In this document: in pieces, positions 47,400-58,479 of the stretch
How the letters are laid out: the number at the start of each line of letters is the position of its first letter
Numbering within the stretch: the stretch's first letter is position 1
Translations under genes and position numbers: made by a program
Source of the DNA: Patella vulgata
Lineage: Eukaryota; Mollusca; Gastropoda; Patellidae
Direction of reading: 5' to 3'
Assembly (NCBI RefSeq): GCF_932274485.2
Contig: NC_065883.2
Coordinates: forward strand, 16,986,222 to 17,050,221
DNA: 64,000 nt
Notes under the pieces: model-generated
The model's input: only the letters and a program-made list of their open reading frames with translations
What the model was told of the DNA's origin: nothing
Database searches by the model: none

Positions 47400-48115
47400 C
47401 TATATAGGATGAACAAGCGGTTGCCATGCAAGATTAGCCCACATATGCACATGCACATATCGAAAGGAACCAAGATCTCTGCGTTATAAACATACATTTT
47501 AAATGTCATCAAAATCGGATAAAAATTATGACATCTAGAGAGTCCCCCAACCATGGTATTACATAATTTTAGACTATTTGCGTACATTGATCGACCATTT
47601 TGTCCGGCAGTTTCGGTCGGATTTTTAAGAAATTCGAACTCAACCTTCATTGAGGTGTAACGGTGCTTAAACGATTTTCAAAATTGAATCCAAATTGTGT
47701 CATCTAGGGATTCCACAAGCTAAAAACGTGATTTTTCGAACAACCAGGGGCCATGATACAAGGAGTTACGTTCCGATATGCACGATTATCAAAAGGAATC
47801 GAGATCTTTGTGATATAAACATAAATTTAAAGTTTCATAAAAATCGGATAAAAATTGTGACATATAGAGGGTCCATAATACTATACTTTTACGCTATTAA
47901 CATACGAAGAGCGGCCATTTCAAAAAATTCGTACATAATCGTCATAACGGTGATGTATTCGAAACTTCTTTTTTAAATTGGATAAAAATTGTGATTCTAG
48001 AGGGACCACAAGCTAAAAACGCGATCGATTTTTCGTACGGTCTAGGAAGATACAATCCGATATGGGCGAATATAGAAAAGAACCAAGATCTTTGAGTTTG
48101 ACTTTGAGTTCACGT
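47400..48115. repeat. Diverged tandem repeat of about 300 bp
   Basis: Two to three degenerate units share AAAATCGGATAAAAATTGTG, a TCTAGAGGG word, CCACAAGCTAAAAACG and AACCAAGATCTTTG in the same order. ORFs crossing it are low-complexity chance ORFs. Confidence 0.7.
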
Positions 48116-48411
48116 GGTAAGAGGATCGGAAATGTTGAGATGAACGAGTGGGCAGGGGTTTTTGTCGATCGATCTACATTCATTAACACCCTTTTCCATC
48201 ACTGATTCCATGCTCTTTTTTTCATTTAGAAAAGCATTATCACTTTAAACAACAAAAAGTTTACTAACCGAAAAACCGGATTCCAACCTTCTACCTATAA
48301 TTATTTGGAATACATAGGATCGGATTGAACTGGATTTAAAATCGATAGCATAATTATCGGCTTCTCAAATAATGGAATCCTCGCACCGGAAATTGTCAGC
48401 TGCGAAGACTA

Positions 48412-48683
48412 AGGGAAGAGGGAGAAATGGGGTTAGACGTCCACTCGACATAAACTAGGTCATTTCGGAACTAACAAATGATTCAATTTTATTTCAATAA
48501 TTGTCTTGCGCGTAGGACTAGGAGTCTTTAGCAGTGGGAGGAAATCGGAGGACCCGGAGAAAACCCACGAGTTGGAAAGGCAACCCTACTCCTTGTCACG
48601 TACAACCGGGGTATCGAAACCACGCCAGTTGAATCAATGATAGACCTTATGATACAACGCGCACGCGCTAACTATTCGGCTAT
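48412..48683 (-). repeat. SINE family 1, near full-length
   Basis: Tail, central domain, box-B region and tRNA-like head (reverse of CGAATAGTTAGCGCGTG) are present. One short internal duplication (TAGGACTAGGAG) occurs in the tail-proximal part. Confidence 0.88.
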
Positions 48684-49570
48684 CAACAGTTGCAAATACC
48701 GATAGGGTCAAGCCAAATATATGGTATAATGTACTCGGCTAAGCTCATATTGTTTTATTAAGATAGATGTTGATACCAGCAATTAAAACTTGGAATTCAT
48801 TGTGGTATTTGGGGGCAGCTTATGATCGTACTAAGGTATAAAAACCAAATGATTTTAAAATCATTATTACTATTCATGTGTGCTTCTGGTGGATTAAATA
48901 TTTAACACTTGTATATATTTGTTAAAATATGTTGGATGTCTTTTAGCACACAGGAACTTGATGTGGGCATTTCACAAATACAAATCTATCATTATATGAT
49001 TATGAATCCAAAGTTCCATATAAAAAATTAAAAATATTTAACAAAAAAGGAATGAGGCTTGATAAGGGAACTTCTTTGTAATTCTCATGAACAGGTAAGA
49101 GAATCAACTACTGTATATTAAGACACCCATACTGATAGGGTATATAATATCTGCTTTGTTGCTAAATGTTTTCAGCTTGCGTGGATTTGCTAAGTAATAT
49201 TGTTATGGTACATTTCGATTGTGCAAGTACTTAGTAGATGGTCATGTAGATGATTTACCGATATCATCACAAAATAGTCCCTGCCTTTGCTTCAACGTCG
49301 ATGTCTTATAAAACGTGTTAGAGCATATTATATTTCCTATTCATCTGGGTTGGATAACGTCGTTATTAAAAAATACATAAGTAGTTATATCCATATATAC
49401 ACTGTGTTGTGTTTTGTTATGAATGGATAAGGACTGACAATGCACCTACATCAAGTAAGATTTTGGACAGGAAAAACTTTTGGATATTTTAAAAAATCTG
49501 CCCTCTGTGTGACACAGTACCTTAGCAAGTAATTCGGCTTTGTCGCTGTCAAAAATCGAAATCAAATCAC
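48684..49570. other. AT-rich intergenic DNA, nothing recognised
   Basis: No gene or shared repeat seen. Confidence 0.4.
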
Positions 49571-49572
49571 CT

Positions 49573-49678
49573 AAATAAAATAAAACCATAAGACAGAATT
49601 CGAAGTCCTAAAAAACGTTAAAGGCAAAATAGTGTATTCAAGCAAAATAGTGTAATCAGCAAATGGACTGCTCCTCGT
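49573..49678 (+). repeat. Short repeat, copy 1 (downstream of Evx-B)
   Basis: 49583-49678 matches 62293-62388 at 94 of 96 positions, with a shared A-rich left flank. It contains an internal duplicate GCAAAATAGTGTA. It lies just beyond the Evx-B coding end. Confidence 0.9.
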
Positions 49679-50132
49679 GTACAAAATACACGGCAAACCT
49701 TTATATATAAATTTCAAAACACGGTCGCTTTTCAAAACACCAACATTTAATGCCAGTTCATATATATATACATTTAACAACAACAGGAATAGAGGGATAG
49801 ACGAAGGAAGAAAATGGAAGAATGAAAGAAGAAAATCCCTCGTATGGATGAATTAATGGGTTGAAGAAAGAAGTGAATGAATCAAATCAACACTATAATA
49901 ATTATCACAATTCTAAAATAGGGAAAAAATTATCAAATATTTTCAAATTTCTAATAAATGTCAACAAAAAGTCTTATCAACATTTTCCCAACGGAATTCT
50001 GTATATCTAGTTTTTCACACAAGAATGTTTTTTTAGTCACAACGTCGGTTCATATGACACAATAACACGAGAAACACCACAATTTGAGCAAAATTCACAA
50101 AATAATTAAATACTGTTAGGGTTGTAACAATT

Positions 50133-50648
50133 TTATGTTCGTTCCACTTCAGATTGGAATGGTCTGAATAGTCCGTTTGGTGCAATAGAGCTGCTATTTT
50201 TAGTAACAGGTGTCGGATTTGACGTGGGGACTGTAGAAAATGACGTAGGAGCACATGATTCACTAGGAGTTGTGGATGGTGAAGTGTGATTTAAAACTGA
50301 GCTCGGCTCTAATGGTGACCTGGAATTGCAACCCATCGTCGGCTGTGGATGAATTGGGTGAGGGATTGGTAAAGATGGGGGTCTGAGATACGAGTTAGCT
50401 AAATTGTTCATTGATTCCAATGTCGGTCTCATTCCGCCTGGTAAACCCATTGGAGTTATGCCGCTAGGTGATCGTGGCATTCCCACGCCAGAATAGTAGT
50501 TGTATGGAGTTGGAGATGTCATTGCGTAGGGATAAGAAGCGGCTGCGGCTGCTAGGTAGGCGTAGAGATGGGGATCAGCAATCCCATACGGCCAGGCCAT
50601 GGCCATTCTTTGGCGTTTGTCCTTCATTCGGCGATTTTGAAACCAGAC
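50133..50648 (-). CDS. Evx: Evx-B coding exon 3 (recognition helix to stop)
   Basis: The exon starts GTC TGG TTT CAA (VWFQ) and runs 171 codons to a TAA at 50135-50133. It holds the recognition helix, [24 protein letters not shown], a Pro/Ser/Thr-rich tail with [14 protein letters not shown], and the terminal [12 protein letters not shown]. The Groucho-type motif sits 12 residues from the end, as the LFKPY motif sits near the end of fly Eve. No canonical polyadenylation hexamer was found close downstream, so the 3' end is open. Confidence 0.95.
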   Translation of the reverse strand, partial: VWFQNRRMKDKRQRMAMAWPYGIADPHLYAYLAAAAASYPYAMTSPTPYNYYSGVGMPRSPSGITPMGLPGGMRPTLESMNNLANSYLRPPSLPIPHPIHPQPTMGCNSRSPLEPSSVLNHTSPSTTPSESCAPTSFSTVPTSNPTPVTKNSSSIAPNGLFRPFQSEVERT

Positions 50649-53600
50649 CTGTTAGAAATAAATTTGTAATTATTAATAAATTTATAATTATTAATAAATT
50701 TGTAATTATTAATAAATTTGTTGTAATTATTAATAAATTTGTTGTAATTATTAATAAATTTGTAATTATTAATAAATTTGTTGTAATTATTAATAAATTT
50801 GTTGTAATTATTAATAAAATTGTAATTTGTAATTATTAATAAAATTGTAATTTGTTATTATTAATAAATTTGTAACTATTAATAAATAAAAAAATCATTG
50901 AAAATGGTTAATAATATAGATTAATCGGAAAAACAAGGAACTACATGTAATTCCAGTATTGACAATAAAATTCTGACTTATCTTATATTGGTTATAAATT
51001 TTGGTTAAAGCCTACCTTAATTGTGCTCTCAGATAAATTCAATGATGCTGCTAATTCACATCTTTTAGGTCGAGAAACGTAATTCTCTTTAAGAAATTCT
51101 TTCTCTAGTCGGCCTAGTTGCTCTCTTGAAAAGGCTGTTCTGTATCTTCTAATTTCTTTGTCATCCAATGGAGAATCTAAAAAATAATAAAATAAAATAA
51201 ACAAAACACACTTTAAAAACGCATTTCCTGATTTCATTTTACTTTATGTTCAAGAAAACAGACTACATTTTAAAATAATAAACATAAACAAAAAATAAAA
51301 TAATCAAAGACACAGTCGATATTCTTTTTATATAACAGAATATGGAATAGTTCTTAATAGATAAAATCTTACTAAATTCTGCACGTAATTCAGAAGCTTC
51401 AATGAAATATGACGGAGCTTATTAATAATATCAAATATTACATAAATATTGCTAATGGATTGGGTAGACAGAAAATGTTATTACTCTGTTAGTGTTATCG
51501 TAACATGGATAATATAGATCACACTATCTTCTACGAAAATGTGTCTAAAGTATGAAGTTATGACAGGATATTACGTCATTAACAAGTAGCCGTTTGTTTA
51601 TGGTTGCAGACCAATAAAAACAGGAGCTCTTATTACGTCATCTGATGTCAATGAAGCTTGAAAATAAAAATGGCAGCCGTATGAAAAACAAATGTTTGAT
51701 TCCCATGTCAAAATAAATGAACAATACGCCTATATTACATGTGAGCGACAGTGCTATTTTTTTTTTTAATTTTCATAACCGGGGATAAGTTGTACCACGA
51801 TGGGGTGGGTTAATTTATGTTAATTTATTCAAACCGAATGAACTCGCGTGTTTCACTTATAATTTGATTAAAAGTAACACAGCACGTGCAATATGTCACG
51901 TTATATATCGATTAACAATGAAATTATTTATTATAATCAAATCCAACTTGTTTGTACAGCAATAAAAAATAATATCATTCAATTTGTAACTTCATAACCC
52001 AACATGATTGTTGACTTGGTAAATCTAATTTACTTGTTTATTAAATAGTGATAATAAAATATGTTTTATTGTGATTAAACATAAGAAATCTTTGGGGTTC
52101 AAATATCGGTAAATAAGAGAATATTGTTGAGTTTATGGTTAACGCAAGATGTGTATAATATAACATTAAAGAATATTTGTTGGATTGTCGGTGTAAATCT
52201 GGTTGTCAACAAGTAATTAGCAGGTAGCGTGGACCATTTCGATATATATATATATACAGGGTGTATGCAAATAGTTAAAGCATACATGAGAAAAAAAGGG
52301 GAAAAAATGTTGCGTTTTAAATGCGTTTAAAACGTTTTATAGGTAAAAATGTGAAACTATCCGCAATCCTCTAACATAAAGCTAGTATGCCAACTACTAG
52401 CTTAGCCCCAAGCAACAGAAATTTAGCGAAACGAAAACAATATTCTTGCTAAGTGTTGAAATTAGCATGTCAATTCTTCTTATTATTATTGTCTTATTTC
52501 AACGAAATAATAGACAATAATCCCGTTCAACAACACTGCAATTAAATTCGATAAGGACAACTTAATCTCATTGTCTTCGTATCGATTCAGAGTAATTAAT
52601 CCCATTACAAAATTTGTACACAGCCATTAACACGACCGAAGACAAGTGTTAAGTGGTTACTGATTGGTTGATGACCTTGTTAACAGTGAGATAATCTTTG
52701 ATTGGTCAACAAGATTAGCGACTTATTTCTACGTCAAATTGCCTCAATTAAAAATTCACACATGCCTGTCAGGGGGATTTTTACAACTTTTTAAGTTTAT
52801 TTTTGTCTGGAATAAATTTAAGCCGTCTGTACTTGTGATCACGTGATTAGCAAAATAGGTAGCGCAGGTGAGGTGGTCTTTAACCGGGGGATGTTTTTAA
52901 TTAAAATGTGACGTCTTGGGACGCTGACATGCATTTTGACATCATTGTTTCACCAAATAAAATAAATTCATAAAATATGTAATCTCTAAACATCTTTTAA
53001 CAGAAGTGGGAGAAAAGTGAGAAGAAATATTCTTAACCGCTAGATATTTCTTCTTTTGTCTTTTGAAGATAAATGAATCTAAATAATATGAATTATTTTG
53101 AATAGTGGGTGTTTTAAATTTAAGTCATATTTAATGAATGACTATGTTTGTGAAAACCAAATTATCACGATTTATTTTTCTTAGAATTTGAAAAACTACA
53201 TAACAAAGAACTTTTATCTGCAGTAATTTAGTAATAAATTGCAAATAAATTTTGAAGAGCGACGCATTTTACAAGATCGTTAATTTTAAAATGGGTATGA
53301 ATGCCAACCACAAAAATACTAAAATAAGCCTGGAAATGTCACAAAGTTAAAACAATAAACCCCATTTTAACAATTTTAAACAATAGTCATGAATCTTATA
53401 TAAATAGACAATAATGTATAATTTTTACATTATATCAAACCATTAAGCATGTCATGATTTGGTCATCCTTTTTTTAGAATGATTTTTATAATGATAAATT
53501 TGTTAAAGGAATCTGCTTTGACTCAACTTATCAGAATTTTCACTAATAAATAAAGTATGCCTTATGTAGATTGGTAGCTATTTAAAGAAGCATCATGTAT

Positions 53601-56600
53601 AATTTAGAGAAAGAGCTAGTTATTCTTGCTATAATAGTTCAAAAATGGATTACGCAAAAAGAGTATACTGACATTTCATTAGCCTCGCTTCTCCATTTTT
53701 TAATTAAATGATTAAATGGCATCGAGAGTTTATTATGGTCTTGTCATGTTAATAAATGTTTAATTAATAGTTTATGTAACATTTAAGGCCTAAAGAAAAG
53801 CCTGCAATGGACAAATTTAGCTCTTATATAATGCCTTTTTATAGACCTTGTAACTACGGTCGTGTCAAAACTTTTTATAAAAATCTATATTTTTTTTTGT
53901 TTATATTAAATTAATGTACTTATTTGTATCGAGAGTGTATATGTAAACGTAATAAATCACCATTAAGAAGACAAATTAAGAGTCAATTATGGCAAATCTA
54001 AGAGAAATATGAAAGATACAGATTGTTTAAACTTGACAAAATAATCACCCAATAAAACAAATTACTAACATCTATCAACTTCTAATTCATCAACAGACTC
54101 ACGATGTATTCAATTTTCTTACAAATCCCCACATGATAGCCCAACACTTCTAAATCGTATTGTTACATCACAATGTACATCTATATTACAACATGCAAGA
54201 GACATATGTCAAATAAATTAGGGGATTTATTACCGAAATTTAGGCGCGAAATTTCTCGCAGTATTCTCTATCAATCAAGTCCATTAATGACGTCATTGAT
54301 ATCTGTCAAAATTATCCAAATTTACACGTTTTAAAAAAAAGTTTCTGTTGAATTAATAAGAGCATTTGTTTTGTTAATCAAGCGAATATAATTTCCATCT
54401 TGAAATTTTATAAGTAGGCCTAGATGTAGAGTAAGATTTAATGATTGCGGGAGCACCCAAACGATCCAAGTTCATCTCCCGCCCTTGTATCCTTCCTTAT
54501 ATTAAATTATACAGGCACATGTTTAGAAAGTCTTCGGTGCAAGTTTTTCTGAATTTTTATGGACAAAGTTTATCATTAACCCCTGTATCCTTAAATTAAT
54601 TCAACAGTATATGGTTAATGTTCACCAAGTCTTAAACACGCGACAGTTATAGGTGAAAATAAAACCCGCATTGTTTTAATTCGGCAAAAGATCAAAGCTA
54701 AACACCTGTATAGTTCATCGAGTGAGATGTTACCTGTCATCATCGTCTCGTGCACTAACGAAGATGAATCACATTTCACTTTCACCTATCACTAGTACTA
54801 CTATATTTCACGCGCAATGCTCGTGCATTAAGAGAAACACGAATACTCATTAATAAGTATTAGGTTTAAGATCCGTGTTGAAGAGCGAAAATGGATGATT
54901 ATGCTAAGTAGTGCTTGGTACGACAATCATTTTGAAAAGTTACTTTTGCTGACAATATTTTAATTGTGCAAATATTCTGACGTCAAAAATCAGGTGAGTA
55001 TAAACAATCATTGAAAAAGACAATAACAAACAAAAAGAACCAAAACAATATTTGGGATTTCTAGAGATTATCACTTCAAAAATGTGAACAATATGACAAC
55101 CCCAGCCCCTCCTACCTATGACCAATATTAATAGTTGATTAATAATAAGGATATCAAATCAATACAATATGTACCAGCCAGACGACAACTGGATCGGTTT
55201 TATTATTTCTATCTTTAAAAGAATTTTAATGGCAGTAACACTCGTCTCGCCAAACGACAACCATGCCATCCATGAACATTCGCGTGAAGAACTATTCAGT
55301 CACGCGGAATTAATGTCAGTGTTCATCACCAACTTGAGAAAATATGGAAATTATTATGTTGTAGTCCTTGAAAATCTCTCGACAACAAAGCTTCAGATTA
55401 ATACGAGTCAGTGTTATAGAGTTCACGTTTTCAAATACACCGGATTTTAGGATTAGGGGGTGAAAAAACGTTAAGTATTGTGAGGACGAAACGTCTGAGT
55501 CGACATTTAAAAATACATTAAAGGGAGGTAATGAGGCCTAGATTAATATTTCAACCACGCCTCCTCATTACAGCTCGCGCCGTGTGGTTACACAGCTCTT
55601 GATATGCGAGCTTCTCAATCCGCCTTCATATCAAATTCTAACAAGGAACATGGACTATGATTCCATGAAACATGTGTTTTCGAGGGTTGCGTATAAAAGA
55701 TGGATTGTTTCGTTCAAAAGGGGTCTATAATAAAACGAACGAGTGTGCATTTAGACGTAATTCGTTTAATCTCGAAGCGCAACAGGTGCCCGTATTTAAG
55801 TCAACACCCCGCTCGCCTAAACCTGGGACACTATCTAATTTATTACAGATAAATACAAACCAATAACTCATCTGGAAAATAGTTTTACTAATAAGTTTAG
55901 AAATTCTACTCATCTTTTCAATTTTTCCGCTAGCTTAGATCAAAAAGCACTAGAGAATTTCCGCATGGATTCTCCGTATGTAAATGGTAGAAAGGACTTG
56001 TACGCGGCTCGTTAAGTTTGGGTTGTTATCGAGTAGCCTAAATGAGCTTATTTCATGCCAAGTGACATGTATATATGGCGTGATTCTTCAATGTCCAGTA
56101 TTTTTAGGAATAAACTACTAGTACCCCCCCCCCCCCCCCACGACCCATAGACTCATGACTCATAACCTTATATAAAAATATAAAAAAACCCAACAAATAC
56201 TGGAAAATAAGTTCCTTATTTTTAAGAGAAGATAATAATATTCTTAATGTTGTTGTGGGTTTTATTTGTCAAGGTATTTTTCATAAATCTAACAATAAAT
56301 ATTTGGCAGAATAATTCAGTTATAATTAAATTCTTAATGTTGAAATATTGTTTACTCAGAGTTAAAACATGTTATGTCATAGTCATCTACAAACTCATAA
56401 CGTTTGAAAAAAATCCTTATACGGCATTTAGTAACTGAACTATATGATATAAAACGTAGTGTGAAATAAAAACAGTGATTGTTTTCCATATAAATTTGTG
56501 TTTTATATCAACGTTTGAAAACTAATTCTTAAATTGGTAGGCTCCCAAAATAAACGTTTGTTTACAGAAAGTGGCGTCATAGAAAAATACAAACAGTGTC

Positions 56601-58274
56601 ATTATTCAATAAAATTGTAAGTACCTGAGTTTAAAAACTTAGAATCTGATGACAAATTATTCTGATGTGCATATACTTATTATCTCTTTTTAAAAAAAGC
56701 AAGAACTATTCAAATGGTCTTGTTTTAAATTCTTTGAAATCGCAATTAATTTCTCCTGATAATGACATGTTTTAGCTTGATATGTATATCTAAATCCAGG
56801 ATTTGTATACAATTATAATTTTACTAATGAATTTTACATTCTCGTATATCTTTATTGTTTATTTATTAATAGTCCACATTCCTCAAGACCCATCATAATT
56901 TGTTTCCGCACAAATAGAGAGCACTGGCAACTATATAAATGATTTAAAATAATGATGAATTCGAAGTATATGTAAATATGATTGAATATGCCCTTAAGTT
57001 GTGTAAATTATCATGTTTATACTTCCACAATAAGTAATTAGTAATCGACAATACTCATAATAAATATATTTTATAATGGTATAGAGATAATCACATATAC
57101 AAACCGTGGGAAACCCTACTGTACAACAATGCAGTTGTTTATTTTAGAAATAAAAAATAGCTAACCATTAATGATATTATTTATATTTTATTTTTTACAA
57201 ATTATAAAGTCTCAAATCATTAAAATAAATTTTAAACAATGTATACTATATAATTTTAAAACAATGAATATTTATGTTTAATGAATTATGATCAACACGA
57301 CATCGAACCATACATTAGGCATAAAAGTCAGAATGTCTGAGTTCGAATTTCCAGAAACAATTATCAAAATAGACTTTCTTATTATTTTTCTAAATTTATT
57401 TTGAAATGTTTTTAATTAAATGATGATAAGACTTTTATTTTGCACTTAAATTTAGCGTTCACGGGAACTTGAGCGGTGGGAAGCTCTTCTATTTTCATGT
57501 GCTGTTTGGTAAAAATTAAATGTCTTCAATTTGCAGATAAATGAAGGTTGGCATTGGGCAAACCATTATCATTTTCTTTTCACTTAGTTAAGGTAACTAC
57601 ATAAATTGATATAATACAAAACACAACTACAAGTAATACCATCGTTATTCTGGAGAAAGGGTTGCAGCAAGGTGCATGCATTAATGAACTATTATTGTAT
57701 GTTTGTGCATATGTTTAAAGAAGAAAAATCAAAACAATATAACTAAAGCGGAAATACAAAGTACGAGACAAAACCAGTTAAAAATTGAATGTATGGGTAC
57801 CATTTTCCTCGCAGAGAATATACGTGAAATTTTGTAGAAGTCTAGATATAACATGCATTTTCAAATATTGATTCGTCATTTTCTATTATACTTAGTATCA
57901 TTTTTATCACAATTCATATTTTGGGGTACGCTTAATCAAAGAAGGAACTGTTAAGCCTTTTAACTTGAAAGTGTGTGTTTATGTTAAAATGGTGAAATAT
58001 TCATCAATTTTACAATTAACTTACCTTTATTTTGCATTGATTTCAAGTGATGTTCTGGTGTGCTACTTCTGGATAAACCATGTCTCATTTCTTCTTCTCT
58101 CCGTCTCTCATCATCTTCCGATCCTGATGTTAAATCGCTTTCCACACTGTCATTAAAAGGTCGGTGGTTGTAGTTCGGACTGCGAGATTGGAGATCACCA
58201 TGGTGTAACTGTTTGTCGCTCTCATCTACCGGGAGCCGTTCAACATCGATGTACGTGTCCGTCATTGTATGCAT
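50133..58274 (-). CDS. Evx: Evx-B: even-skipped/Evx homeobox transcription factor (three exons)
   Basis: Coding exons on the minus strand are 58274-58025, 51176-51016 and 50648-50133, giving about 308 aa. The homeodomain spans residues 92-151: [26 protein letters not shown] and [14 protein letters not shown]. It is followed by [24 protein letters not shown]. It differs from Evx-A at 9 of 60 homeodomain positions and is closer to the usual Eve/Evx sequence. The last 12 residues are [12 protein letters not shown], resembling the C-terminal LFKPY of Drosophila Eve that recruits Groucho. An in-frame TGA lies eight codons before the first ATG at 58274; the second ATG at 58265 is an alternative start. 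Splice sites are consensus (AAAG/gtaagtt, ttag/AT, AAG/gtaggc, cag/GTC). The expected role is a nuclear repressor-type patterning factor. The gene is convergent with Evx-A. The family call is near certain. Confidence 0.96.
50649..51015 (-). other. Evx-B intron 2 (367 nt) carrying a minisatellite
   Basis: The boundaries are gtaggc and aacag. More than half of the intron is a tandem array built on TAATTATTAATAAATTTG, with or without TTG, leaving little unique sequence. The position is identical to intron 2 of Evx-A, but the content is unrelated. Confidence 0.92.
50650..50890. repeat. Minisatellite in Evx-B intron 2
   Basis: About a dozen copies of an 18- or 21-bp unit, TAATTATTAATAAATTTG with optional TTG, with small variants toward the high end. 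Confidence 0.93.
51016..51176 (-). CDS. Evx: Evx-B coding exon 2 (homeodomain residues 1-46)
   Basis: A 161-nt exon. The split codon G/AT gives Asp84, then SPLDDKE, then [20 protein letters not shown] and on to STIK. It ends AAG/gtaggc between homeodomain residues 46 and 47, as in Evx-A. It is one codon longer than the Evx-A exon, the extra residue lying just before the homeodomain. Confidence 0.96.
51560..51650. promoter_or_regulatory. Twin ATTACGTCAT sites in Evx-B intron 1
   Basis: ATTACGTCAT occurs at 51570-51579 and 51632-51641, with CDX-like CCAATAAAA between. The first is part of GATATTACGTCAT, which is also present in intron 1 of Evx-A. The cluster lies about 400 bp upstream of exon 2. 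Confidence 0.35.
52242..52256. repeat. (TA)n microsatellite in Evx-B intron 1
   Basis: Short alternating TA run. Confidence 0.7.
52560..52900. promoter_or_regulatory. Candidate intronic enhancer of Evx-B
   Basis: TGATTGGT occurs twice (52661 and 52699) about 40 bases apart, with CTGATTGGTT at 52660-52669, TAATCCCATTA, TACGTCAAA and a CACGTGATTAG cluster. The sequence is repeat-free. Inference from word density. Confidence 0.33.
53585..53842 (-). mobile_element. MITE family 1 copy, shortened, in Evx-B intron 1
   Basis: ATGTATAATTTAGAGAAAGAGC at the left and TTTAGCTCTTATATAATGCC at the right, with CCTAAAGAAAAGCCTGCAAT inside. About 130 bp shorter than the full element. Confidence 0.75.
55480..55640. 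promoter_or_regulatory. Candidate intronic regulatory patch of Evx-B
   Basis: Less AT-rich patch with GGAGGTAATGAGG, ATTAATATTT, TGTGGTTACACAG and GCTCGCGCCG, flanked by ordinary AT-rich intron. Confidence 0.2.
56126..56140. repeat. Poly-C tract in Evx-B intron 1
   Basis: Run of about 15 C, with no SINE recognised beside it. Confidence 0.9.
58025..58274 (-). CDS. Evx: Evx-B coding exon 1
   Basis: The exon is 250 nt from the first ATG, 83 codons plus one base, the same length and phase as exon 1 of Evx-A. It encodes [14 protein letters not shown], then a hydrophilic region with an acidic/basic stretch ([15 protein letters not shown]) and SRSSTPEHH. The donor is gtaagtt. Translation beyond the donor leaves the Evx pattern and stops. 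The start is either 58274 or 58265; both have A at -3. Confidence 0.87.
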
Positions 58275-58479
58275 GTTAACGAACACAAAAGTTTGTCAAT
58301 ACACGTGAAAAATATTAGTAAAACGTTGTTTCGAATTTAAAAGCAAAACATTTCAGTGTATCTTTGTTTACTACGAATAAACTATGTCAATAAAGTTTGT
58401 TTTCTTCAAAATACTAGTTTCACAAATCCTCAAAAATGCATAAAGAATGTCCAGTAGAAAAGCGTACAACAACTATTCT

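Larger units (their letters stand above)
51177..58024 (-). other. Evx-B intron 1 (6.8 kb)
   Basis: The intron runs from gtaagtt to tttttag. It contains a MITE family 1 copy (53585-53842), a poly-C tract at 56126-56140, and three candidate regulatory patches described separately (51560-51650, 52560-52900, 55480-55640). The segments 53843-55160 and 56150-57980 are AT-rich and show nothing else. Small ORFs at 55169-55450 and 55672-55866 have no recognisable domain and no splice support. Confidence 0.85.

Noticed and set aside
49571-49783. A short peptide conserved with 62212-62418, suggestive of a shared exon
   Set aside because: The similarity stops at the edges of a 96-bp DNA repeat, and both differences change the peptide, so there is no sign of coding constraint.
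55169-55450. 93-aa plus-strand ORF in Evx-B intron 1
   Set aside because: It has no recognisable domain, splice context or codon signal, and ORFs of this size are expected by chance in 64 kb.
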